From Roseisalinus antarcticus (lineage in GTDB: Bacteria > Pseudomonadota > Alphaproteobacteria > Rhodobacterales > Rhodobacteraceae), in assembly GCF_900172355.1 (NCBI RefSeq), contig NZ_FWFZ01000034.1, positions 1 to 35,528 of the forward strand: DNA of 35,528 nucleotides, read 5' to 3'. The position numbers and the translations under genes are program-made. The notes beneath the pieces are model-generated. The model saw only the letters and a list, made by a program, of their open reading frames with translations, ran no database searches and had not been told where the DNA came from. This document shows, one piece after another, positions 23,863 to 32,200 of this stretch. The stretch's first letter is position 1. Each line of letters begins with the position of its first letter.

Positions 23863-26652
23863 TCACTCCACAAGTTGATCGAGGGCGAAGCCCAGGGCTT
23901 CGACAAACTCGGCGAGGTCGCTCCGGTTCTCCGAGGCAACAGCTTTGGTTTCGACCAGCACCACGGAAAAGCTTTGCCCGAGTCCGTTCGATTGGCTGCA
24001 GATGTCAATGATGTACGGGCCGTCAGCAGAGAGCGGGCTTACGCCATCACGCACGTCTCGCAGTAGAACTATCCGAGCTCCATACGGAAGCTCACGTGAC
24101 TCCTGCGCAAAGTTGCTGCAATCGCCGTCACGCCCCAAAGGCCGTGAACGACGAGATTCGGAACTTAGGACCACGACGTCAATGTCGCTAACATCTCCAA
24201 GACCAAGCTCGTTGGCCTGCTCTCTTGCATCAAGAAAAACTTGGCGCAGATCCACATCGCCAAAAATCTCACTTTCTTGATTTTCGACGAGTTGTCGCAC
24301 ACCCATTCTCATGTTTGCAGGATTTGTCTGAGAGGATGGGTTTTGGATCGTCTCGAAACCGCCGCCGCTCACAGGTTTTCGAATAGCAAAAATGCGCTGC
24401 CCATAAAGTTCGGAGTAAATTTTATCCATCCAAGACACGTAAATTTCGTTCGCGGGTATGATGCTCTCAGAAACGTAAAAATTGTCTGCTGTTCCCGTCC
24501 TGAGCCAATAGACAAGGACTGGCCGTGCAAACGGCACAGTAATCTCGTTAGGAAAGTCCCGAACCTCAATTTGCGTTATAAGGGTCCCTTCCGGAAGACA
24601 GTTAACAGTGTTGTCTTGCGTCGAATTGTCGATGGGTCCCGTCAGGATATCGATCACCTGATCGAGATCGAACTCCTCTTCGGCAATCTCCGTGGGGAGG
24701 GTCGTTTGTTCCGCCCCGGCCTCTAGCCAATAGACAGATCCACCAGCGATGCGTAGGCCAACCCGGCAGGTATAATTCCGCACGGGAGCGTCATAGCCCA
24801 CCAGCCGCCCTTCAAGCCTTACCGTTGCCGGCAATCGTGCGGAGGGAAGCGCAACGCGCAGCACGTTGTAACCTTGACGCGGCGCCCCACTTCGAAGGTC
24901 AATGTTGATGGGTACACGTTCGCGCTTTTCTCCTGACCCGGTCAATAACTCTAGGTCATCGCGCACAGAGCTGGCGTAAATTGTGACCTCATTCCGGTTC
25001 AGCGTATTCAGCGCATTCTGAAGATTCTGAGCGATCACAAACTCCAACCGCACCCTAAGGATGGGCGGATCACCTGAAATGATCTGGGGATCTTCAACTC
25101 GGCCGACGTTGCCTGATGATACGGTAATGCCGTTAGAGACAGGCTCGGTTGTAACCGCATCTCCAACAAGCGTGATATCAACGAGGAGGTTCTTGAGTTT
25201 AACCTCGGGAGTGAGGTTGACTACTCTTCGATCCTCAGCAAAGGCCTGTGCGGCTTCGGCGAGATTACGCATAGCTCCGGGGAGGACATCAATGCGTTCA
25301 CGCGCTTCGCCGTCATCCAGTTCGATGCCAAAGTCGTCCGCGCTCACTCTGAAGTCAGTTTCCTCGACCGAGGCGCAGTAGTGGTTTGAAGGAGCACCTG
25401 CATCTACAAGATCCTCGTCTCCGCTGCACGGTCCTGCGGTCAGGTGGCTGTCCTCCTCGAGGACGAATCCCGTATCGACCGCCACCGTGACGGGCAAGCG
25501 TCCGGTGTTGCATTGTGCTGTGCCGATATTCGCCCCAAAGGCGTCTGCCGAAGGGCTGATAGCAGCACGGTTGCATTGCACGAATCCGTTCTCCGGGATG
25601 ACGACGACCTGGCTCCATGCTGCGCCGCCTGGCAACCTGAGGATATAATCCCCGGTCGCGATACCGGTTTCCCAATATCCTGGTTTTCCGTTCCTAAATT
25701 CATCTTGGCTTAGCGGGAGGAGGACACCGACGTCTGTGGTGTCATCTGCCAGCACTGCGATCTGGCGGATCCGCCTGCCTGTCAATCCGATGACGCCGAT
25801 GCCAGCGTAGCGCGCACCTTCTGCTTCAAGTATGGCACCTTGAGAATTACTCTCTGTATCATCTTCTACGCGAGCCGGATCGGTCTCTGCTTCTAACGTT
25901 CCAGTATCAGAAGGTACATCGTGGCTTGTCTCGGGCGTCTCGGTCCCCGATTGCAGCTGTTCATCGGCATTCGTCTCAAAGTCGTCATCTGAACTAAACG
26001 CGACGTCGTATTGAACAAGTAGACTAGTCAGCTCTGCCTCGTCCCCCATGGCAAGTAGCGGGATTTGGGCACTACCATTAGTGAAGGTAAACCACCGCCC
26101 TCCGTCTGAACCAAAGTTGCCGCCGCACCCGGGATTACCCGCCGAATCACGCGGTGTGAACGTCCAACGCGAAATATCGCTCGAGGTGCTGGAGGAAGGC
26201 GACAAAAGTGGGAACCGAAACTCGAAACAGTTGAGAGCGTAAGTTAGACTTTCCAGTGGGAAGCCGCTCCTCAGAACGGGAAGCGCGGAATTAGTATAAA
26301 CAGAATCGGCGGCCTCTACATTTAAGATAAATTGGACAGTTTCCCTCCCTGCCGAGTCTAAAGCATTCGGCACCGGCTGCGCCTCTGTGGATGCGCCAAA
26401 GCGTAGAGTAAAGAGCACCCATGTACCGGCGTCGTCGAGGGGTTCGGGGTTACGGATATAAATTCCCAAAGGGCTTACCCCGGACCCGTTCAGGTCAACG
26501 ACGGGTGCTTCTGCAAGTGTTTGCTCAAGTGAAATCGTAAAGTTGTTCTCAGAGATTGCTGCACGCAACGCATCGACATCCACCTGTGCCATCGCAGGTG
26601 CTGCCAGCCCAAGCGAAAGCGCAAAAGGGAAGAGAACGAAACGAACAATCAT
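23863..26652 (-). CDS. large exported multidomain protein, operon gene 2
   Basis: A 929-residue protein with signal peptide MIVRFVLFPFALSLGLAAPA (cleavage AMA-QV). The N-terminal ~210 residues are beta-rich. A very acidic, Ser/Thr-rich linker follows (~215-270, e.g. FSSDDDFETNADEQ), then a beta domain (IGVIGLTGRRIRQIAVLADD; YWETGIATGDYILRLPGGAA), several further beta segments, and a C-terminal alpha/beta region with DIDVVVLSSESRRSRP and GARIVLLRDVRDG. That last part may be a degenerate vWA-like or Rossmann-like fold, by look only. Cysteines are paired along the chain. The start makes an ATGA overlap with gene 1 (26649-26652). No known family; probably the structural partner of the vWA protein. 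Confidence 0.85.
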   Translation of the reverse strand: MIVRFVLFPFALSLGLAAPAMAQVDVDALRAAISENNFTISLEQTLAEAPVVDLNGSGVSPLGIYIRNPEPLDDAGTWVLFTLRFGASTEAQPVPNALDSAGRETVQFILNVEAADSVYTNSALPVLRSGFPLESLTYALNCFEFRFPLLSPSSSTSSDISRWTFTPRDSAGNPGCGGNFGSDGGRWFTFTNGSAQIPLLAMGDEAELTSLLVQYDVAFSSDDDFETNADEQLQSGTETPETSHDVPSDTGTLEAETDPARVEDDTESNSQGAILEAEGARYAGIGVIGLTGRRIRQIAVLADDTTDVGVLLPLSQDEFRNGKPGYWETGIATGDYILRLPGGAAWSQVVVIPENGFVQCNRAAISPSADAFGANIGTAQCNTGRLPVTVAVDTGFVLEEDSHLTAGPCSGDEDLVDAGAPSNHYCASVEETDFRVSADDFGIELDDGEARERIDVLPGAMRNLAEAAQAFAEDRRVVNLTPEVKLKNLLVDITLVGDAVTTEPVSNGITVSSGNVGRVEDPQIISGDPPILRVRLEFVIAQNLQNALNTLNRNEVTIYASSVRDDLELLTGSGEKRERVPINIDLRSGAPRQGYNVLRVALPSARLPATVRLEGRLVGYDAPVRNYTCRVGLRIAGGSVYWLEAGAEQTTLPTEIAEEEFDLDQVIDILTGPIDNSTQDNTVNCLPEGTLITQIEVRDFPNEITVPFARPVLVYWLRTGTADNFYVSESIIPANEIYVSWMDKIYSELYGQRIFAIRKPVSGGGFETIQNPSSQTNPANMRMGVRQLVENQESEIFGDVDLRQVFLDAREQANELGLGDVSDIDVVVLSSESRRSRPLGRDGDCSNFAQESRELPYGARIVLLRDVRDGVSPLSADGPYIIDICSQSNGLGQSFSVVLVETKAVASENRSDLAEFVEALGFALDQLVE

Positions 26653-27932
26653 TCTTGGCCCGCGAGAAAGACTAGGTAAGGAGCGAAGGCGTCGGGACGC
26701 TGGGACACTCTATAAACTGCAGTGTCGCTTCCGCCGCGCACACAGGATACTACACGCAAACTGCCCTGAACCTCGTCGGCCAGCCACGCGCCACGCATCG
26801 AGCGCGCTGTGGCAGCGCGATAAGCTTCGAATTCTGGATTTATTTCGATCAAGTTACCGATCTCAGCACATCCGCTCGCACTTGCGGGAGCCAGGTCGGT
26901 AGTTGCCACGCCGAGTTCTACAAAACCATCGATCGTCACACCTTCGGGTGAGTCCGCGATCTCTAGAAACGTGAAGTTACCGATCGTCACGGCACATCCC
27001 GCTCTGTCTGTCGCAGCTATCTCCACGACGAAGTCAGCCCATTCCGGGACGTCTAGAGCTGAAATGGAGGCAACCACGTCGGTCGTCGCCTGCCCAGAAA
27101 CGGTGAAGACCGGAAGCTCGCCGGCAATACTTTGGCGCACTTCAAGAGGTGCGCACCCACCTTCAGAGAGCCGCGCCACCTCGCCTTCCAAACTCGCGTG
27201 TACCTCTGAAGCTGCCCAGTCTCGAAGCGTCTTCATATTGGACAGTTCTCTACGTAGACTTTCCTCCGCCGCGCGCACAGCGTCACGCTCGACCTCCATC
27301 TCTGTGAGCGCATTCGCTGCCTGCGCAGCGGCTTGCTGGGCCAGAAACCTTTGTTGCTCTGCCAGCTCAAGATCTGCTTCTAGTGTCTGTATCCGTGCGA
27401 GAGCCTCTGACAGCGCAGGACCGCCTGTGCCGCCGGCCTCGAGTTCAGCGATCCGCGCCTGGGCCGTTGAGAGTTGTTCGCGAAGCTGATCTATCCGCGG
27501 TTCACCCGACTGTCCGGCCTCCAGTTCTGCGATCCTCGACTCTAGATCAGAATTTCGCCTTGCTGCTTCTTCAACAGCTGAGCGTAGTTCTTCGGCCCTC
27601 TTCGCGCTGTCAGAGAATTCCGCCTCCAAGCGCGAAATATCAGCATTGAGTGACAAGATATGTGCAACAACTTCTTCGCTGCAACCTGCGCCATTCTGCC
27701 CACAAACCGCTGGTACAATATCGGCGCATTCTGCAAGTGAACACCCATTTTCAAGCGCAATTTCACAAACCTGGACAATGGGCTGATCGTTATCTAACTG
27801 GGTGCGAACTCCAATTTCAAATTGCTCGCATGTTGTTTGGGGAAGTGCGCTTATCGGCAACAATATGAGAATGAGAACTGCCGACATAAGGTAAAACGCG
27901 AACGTTGTGGAATTACGTAGTCGAAAAAGCAT
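26649..27932 (-). CDS. exported coiled-coil protein, operon gene 1
   Basis: A 427-residue protein, first of the operon. It has an N-terminal signal or anchor helix (FAFYLMSAVLILILLPISAL, 11-30), a small cysteine cluster (Cys35, 56, 64, 69, 77, 84; EIALENGCSLAECADIV), a long coiled coil (~92-255) with two copies of RIAELEAG, and a C-terminal beta domain (~258-427) with four cysteines. The ATG at 27932 follows GAAGGGG; the promoter must lie in the 27933-28080 gap shared with the divergent membrane protein. The layout suits a periplasmic spacer or bridge. Whether the first helix is cleaved (site near ALP-QT) is uncertain. Family not recognised. Confidence 0.85.
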   Translation of the reverse strand: MLFRLRNSTTFAFYLMSAVLILILLPISALPQTTCEQFEIGVRTQLDNDQPIVQVCEIALENGCSLAECADIVPAVCGQNGAGCSEEVVAHILSLNADISRLEAEFSDSAKRAEELRSAVEEAARRNSDLESRIAELEAGQSGEPRIDQLREQLSTAQARIAELEAGGTGGPALSEALARIQTLEADLELAEQQRFLAQQAAAQAANALTEMEVERDAVRAAEESLRRELSNMKTLRDWAASEVHASLEGEVARLSEGGCAPLEVRQSIAGELPVFTVSGQATTDVVASISALDVPEWADFVVEIAATDRAGCAVTIGNFTFLEIADSPEGVTIDGFVELGVATTDLAPASASGCAEIGNLIEINPEFEAYRAATARSMRGAWLADEVQGSLRVVSCVRGGSDTAVYRVSQRPDAFAPYLVFLAGQE

Positions 27933-27949
27933 ACTACCCCTTCCGCACC

Positions 27950-27967
27950 GGCCGCTAGCCAGCGGCC
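27950..27967 (-). promoter_or_regulatory. leader hairpin upstream of the envelope operon
   Basis: GGCCGCT and AGCGGCC form a perfect 7-bp stem around AGCC, ending 17 bases before the operon's first ATG and just upstream of its GAAGGGG ribosome binding site. In the minus-strand transcript it would be a 5' leader hairpin, possibly stabilising or regulatory. Read on the plus strand it is followed by CCCCGTTTTAC, so it might also stop read-through. Confidence 0.4.
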
Positions 27968-28007
27968 CCCCGTTTTACTCGCCCGCCCCACTTCTGCCAC
28001 AGATGTT

Positions 28008-28038
28008 GGTTATTTACAATCTTAGGCTGACGGTAACC
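28008..28038. promoter_or_regulatory. weak inverted repeat in the divergent promoter region
   Basis: GGTTA (28008-28012) and TAACC (28034-28038) face each other across 21 bases in the 148-base gap between the operon and the divergent RskA-like gene. Arms of five bases are short and may be chance. The gap must contain both promoters; I cannot assign -35/-10 boxes with confidence. Confidence 0.2.
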
Positions 28039-28080
28039 TTCGTCTTACATACCGTGCAGAGGTCAGCTAAGGAGGCGGCA

Positions 28081-28569
28081 TTGGACACTGGCTACATAGA
28101 ACACTCTCGCACGCGGTCCGGCGGCCTCGTGGTTGCCACTTCATTGGCCGTTGCGCTGCTTTCCGTGGCGGTTGGCTTTGTTGCGGTTCCGGCTTGGCAG
28201 TCGGCTCAGCGCGTTCCACTTGACACTCCGACGCCTACCCCAGGCGCTGCTGCGGCGTCTTTCGATCCAACGCGGGCGGTGATTCTTTCCCCCGACCTTG
28301 ACCGATCGGCAGCGCTCATCTGGCTAAGCGAGGATCGACTCACGCTTTCGCTCACCCACCAGTACCTGCAGAGCTATGTTGAAACGCTAGGCATATGGTT
28401 CATGCCGCCCCATGGAAATTGGACCCGAATCGGCACTGTATCGAAAACAGAGCAAGTGGCAGTATTCACCCTCACCAAACCCGTTTCGCCCGAGAGCCGA
28501 ATGGCCATTGTGTTGGAAGGTGATGGCTCTGAGCCGGGTCTGATCCTGCTGTCAGCCTTACTGCGCTGA
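28081..28569 (+). CDS. single-TM protein with RskA-like C-terminal domain
   Basis: A 162-residue protein starting at TTG 28081, chosen because AAGGAGG lies five bases upstream; upstream ATGs would add a long stretch without protein-like character. It has a short cytoplasmic N-terminus (~17 residues), one TM helix (GLVVATSLAVALLSVAVGFV), a Thr/Pro linker and a ~110-residue periplasmic domain. The domain's ALIWLSEDRLTLSL, VETLGIWFMPPHGNWTRIG and SRMAIVLEGDGSEPGLIL follow the pattern of the RskA anti-sigma C-terminal domain (LWLIPPGG...LG..., AVTLEPAGG). The cytoplasmic zinc anti-sigma domain is absent and no sigma gene is adjacent. It is divergent from the 13-gene operon and may be its envelope sensor or a structural member. 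Confidence 0.7.
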   Translation: MDTGYIEHSRTRSGGLVVATSLAVALLSVAVGFVAVPAWQSAQRVPLDTPTPTPGAAAASFDPTRAVILSPDLDRSAALIWLSEDRLTLSLTHQYLQSYVETLGIWFMPPHGNWTRIGTVSKTEQVAVFTLTKPVSPESRMAIVLEGDGSEPGLILLSALLR

Positions 28570-28694
28570 GCGTGCCTCTTCGCAAGCAATGAGTGTATCT
28601 GTAGGTGCCAAATAAAGCACACAACAGTCGCTTGTTTTGCCGTCTCGAAAACGAGCTTGGTTCGTTCACACACGTTCTGCGCCGTAACACGTGG

Positions 28695-29216
28695 TCAGCC
28701 CCCACCGAATGATCCGGCCGCAAAGTTAGTGCATGACGGGTCTCGGCGGAGGCTTAAATCATAATCTCCGCCCAGTCCGTCGCGCAGACCAACGGTCGAG
28801 CCGGTGACGTACCGCAACGGATCCTCGGCAACACTGGCATCCTCGCAGTCTTCCGCGTCGGTCCAAAGGATACCGGCTTGTTGGCCGCCTGGCTCGGCCT
28901 CGCGGTCCGCGACTAGCCCCTCCTGCGCCTCCTGCCGATGCACAATCACACCGCCATAACCCGCTTGCTTCGCGCCGGCGAACCAATGCCCACGGTCGCC
29001 TTCCGCTCGAGCATCCGGCATTGGGGCTGATCGAGGGAAATCGTCAATGCTATCCTCGGAGGTTCTTCGAACGAAAGGCGCGTTCCTCTCCGGTGGCCCG
29101 CATTCCCATGGACCAAGAATTTCTTTCAATGCAGGCTGCAGATCTGAAAGATTCTGGTATGGGAAGTAGAGCTTAGCCTGAATTGGCAAGTAATCATTTT
29201 TTCGGAAGACAGGCAT
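28695..29216 (-). CDS. unrecognised soluble protein, 173 aa
   Basis: A 173-residue product from the ATG at 29216 (MPVFRKNDYLPIQAKLYFPY). Composition looks protein-like: an N-terminal folded region (LSDLQPALKEILGPWE), then GHWFAGAKQAGYGGVIVHRQ, and an acidic, glycine-rich C-terminus. No signal peptide or TM helix. Its ATG directly abuts the ATG of the divergent helicase gene (CATATG, 29214-29219), so its ribosome binding site and promoter would have to lie inside the helicase coding region; the Shine-Dalgarno there is poor. Existence as a gene is likely but not certain. Function unknown. Confidence 0.5.
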   Translation of the reverse strand: MPVFRKNDYLPIQAKLYFPYQNLSDLQPALKEILGPWECGPPERNAPFVRRTSEDSIDDFPRSAPMPDARAEGDRGHWFAGAKQAGYGGVIVHRQEAQEGLVADREAEPGGQQAGILWTDAEDCEDASVAEDPLRYVTGSTVGLRDGLGGDYDLSLRRDPSCTNFAAGSFGGG

Positions 29217-32200
29217 ATGCAAGACCAACCCCGTTCCACCAACCTCGCCAACCTCCTTGAGGACGCCCGGCGCCGACTTGTCGAGACGGGGACAAGGAAC
29301 CGGCTCATCCATGTCAACCGGTCCGCGAAGCGGGCCAACGTGCTCGACATCGTCGAGGAGCGAACCGCGGACGTCTTCGTGCTCCTGAAAACACAAGGCA
29401 AGAAGATGCGGTTCCAGCCCCGCGAGGTGGAAGAGGATCAGCCCGAGGATGAGCCGCTTCTCCTTGCGTTGGCCGATGATGCAGAAGACCCTGAGGATCG
29501 CGAAGCCCGGTATCGGGACCTCGTGCTGGAGACCCGGCTCGGCCCCGAGGCTCTGCAGCGCCGCCTTCTGCGCCTTTTCACAGACGCACGGACCGCGGAG
29601 GAGGAGCAGGGCGTCAACATCCTTTACCTCGCGATGGGATTCCTGCGCTGGTACGAGAGCGACAGCTCGGATGTCATGCGCGAGTCTCCGCTGATCCTGG
29701 TACCAGTCGAACTCATCCGGGATGACAGGCGCGCCACCTTCAACCTTCGAGCCCGCGACACCGAGATCGTCACCAACCTGCCCCTCCAGGAACGGCTGCG
29801 CGCGGATTTCGGGTTCGAGCTGCCGGAAATCCTCGATGACGAGAGTTTCAGCCCGGAGGCGTATTTCGAAGAGCTCTCGGACCGGACCGCGGGGCGCGCG
29901 CGCTGGTCGATCGAGAGTGACGGGATGCAGTTGGGCTTCTTCTCATTCTCGAAGCTCCTGATGATGCGGGACCTTGAACCGTCGAATTGGCCCGAGGGCG
30001 CCTTCGATGCGCACCCGGTGCTGGCCGGGCTGCTTGACGGCGGGTTCGAACGGTCCACGCCCCTCTTTGGACCGAAGGAACGGCTCGACCCGCGGCTGGA
30101 ACCAGGCGACCTTCTGCATGTCGTCCCGGCGGATGCTTCGCAGACCCGGGTGATCGAAGAGGCGCGCGCCGGCCGCAATCTTGTCGTGCAGGGACCGCCC
30201 GGAACAGGCAAGTCTCAGACGATCGCGAACATCATCGCCGCGGCAGCCCACGACGGAAAACGGGTCCTCTTCGTGGCAGAGAAGATGGCCGCTCTCTCGG
30301 TCGTACATGACCGCCTGCGCAAGGTGGGGCTCGGGGACCTCTGCCTCGAGATCCACTCGCGCGCAGCCAACAAGCGGGCATTTCTGGACGAGCTGGCGCG
30401 CACGCTGGCCGCCGGAGCGGCGGTCCCCGAGATGCCCGGCCCGCCAGACGCTCTGCGCGAGGCGCGCAATCGTCTGAACGGAGTGGCGAACCTGCTGCAT
30501 GAACCCGTCCAGGGCTATGGATTCACCCCGTTCCGCGCGATGGCCGAGATTGCCCGATTCGTTGGCCAGGACGCGGCCCCACCGCGGATCCCGCGCGACG
30601 GGCTGGCCGAGATGGACGAGTCCACGCGCCGGGACCGGGCAGAGCGGATCGCGGCCTATGCGGAGCTGCTTTCCCGGACCGGCGCGCGCGCCGAGCACCC
30701 GTTTTTCGGGGTCGGGGCAACCACGCTGCAGCCCACGGACCTCCAGCGGCTTGAACCCGATCTGGCGCGCGCGGCCGATGCGGTCATGACCCTGCGCGAG
30801 ACGGCGGCCCACGTCGCGGAGACGACCGGACGGCCCGCTCCGGAACACCTTGAGCAATGTGCGACCCTCCAAGCGCTCCTAATCGCGGCTAGGGACCGAC
30901 CCGAAGAGGCCCGCGCAGTAACCGGCACGCTCCTGTCCCGCGCTGGAGACGTGCGGCTCGGCGAGGCACTCGAGGCTGGGTCCGCATGGGCCGCGGCGCG
31001 CGGTGGCGCCGGCGCGACCTTCACCGAAGCCGCCTTCGGAATGGACCCGTCCCCGCTCAGAGCCCGGCTCGCGCCCGGGGTCGGCTCCTTCTGGTCCCGC
31101 CTTTTCGGACCCTATCGCGGGGCGAGCCGCGAGCTCGCGACCCTGCTGCCCGGGGCCCTACCGAAATCGCCCGCCGACCGGCTGAGGCTTGTCGACACGC
31201 TGATCAACGTCCGAGAGCTCCGCAAGACCCTCTCTGAGGAGGAGGGTTTCCTGTCCTCCCTACTTGGGCCGGACTGGCGCGGGGAGCGTACCCCTTTCGC
31301 CGCGTTGCAGGCGCAGGCCGCCTGGCTCGCCCGCCTCACCGTGATCGCTCCGATAGAAACATCCGAAGCGCTGGACCAGGTCTGCGCAGTGGCCAGCACC
31401 GCTTCAGAGCTGGCCGCCGCGCTGGAGGCAGCACGGTCGGCGCTCAAATCTCTAGAGGACCGGCTCACCCTCAGCTGGGATGGGCAGACCCTCGCCGGGA
31501 TTGAAGCCCGGATCATCGCCATGCGCGACGCGATAAGCCGCTACGGGGAATGGTCGCGCCTCTCCGCCATGTCGGCCCAGCTCGATGCGGACGGGCTCGC
31601 CCCGCTGCTGCGCCTTCTCGATGAAGGGATGATCGAACCGGAACATGCGGTGGACGAGTTCCTCTTTGCCAGCGCCGAAGCCCGCTGGGAGGCGGCGCGT
31701 GCAGCCCTTCCGGATCTCGACCGGTTGACCCATCTCGACCGGCACGCGCTCGTCGAGACGTTTCGCGGGCTCGAGGAAGCCCGAATGGAGGAGACACGGC
31801 GCCTCGTGCGCGTGAAGCATCTAACCCAGCTGCCTATCGGGGCGTCGGGGCAGATGGGGTTCCTGCGCGGCGAGATGGCCAAACAGCGCCGCCATAAGCC
31901 GATCCGGCAGATCATGCGCGCAGCGGGTCAGATGGTGCAGCGGATCAAGCCGGTTCTTCTGATGAGTCCGATCTCCATCGCGCAATACTTGCCGCCGGGC
32001 TCGACAGAGTTCGACCTGCTGCTAATCGACGAGGCCAGCCAGGTCCGGCCCGAGGACGCGCTCGGCGCGATTGCACGCTGCCGCCAGATCGTCGTGGTGG
32101 GGGACCAGAAACAGCTCCCACCAACCAGCTTTTTCGACCGAGTCGCCGGCTCTGGCGAGGAGGAATACGGGGACGAGGAGGAGGAAATCAGGACCGCGTC

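Noticed and set aside
13032-27932. Tol-Pal, TonB-ExbBD, Bat operon or type VI secretion cluster
   Set aside because: No TolA/TonB, TolB, Pal, MoxR ATPase, sheath, tube or baseplate gene is present; only single domains (ExbB, ExbD, vWA, TPR) are shared.
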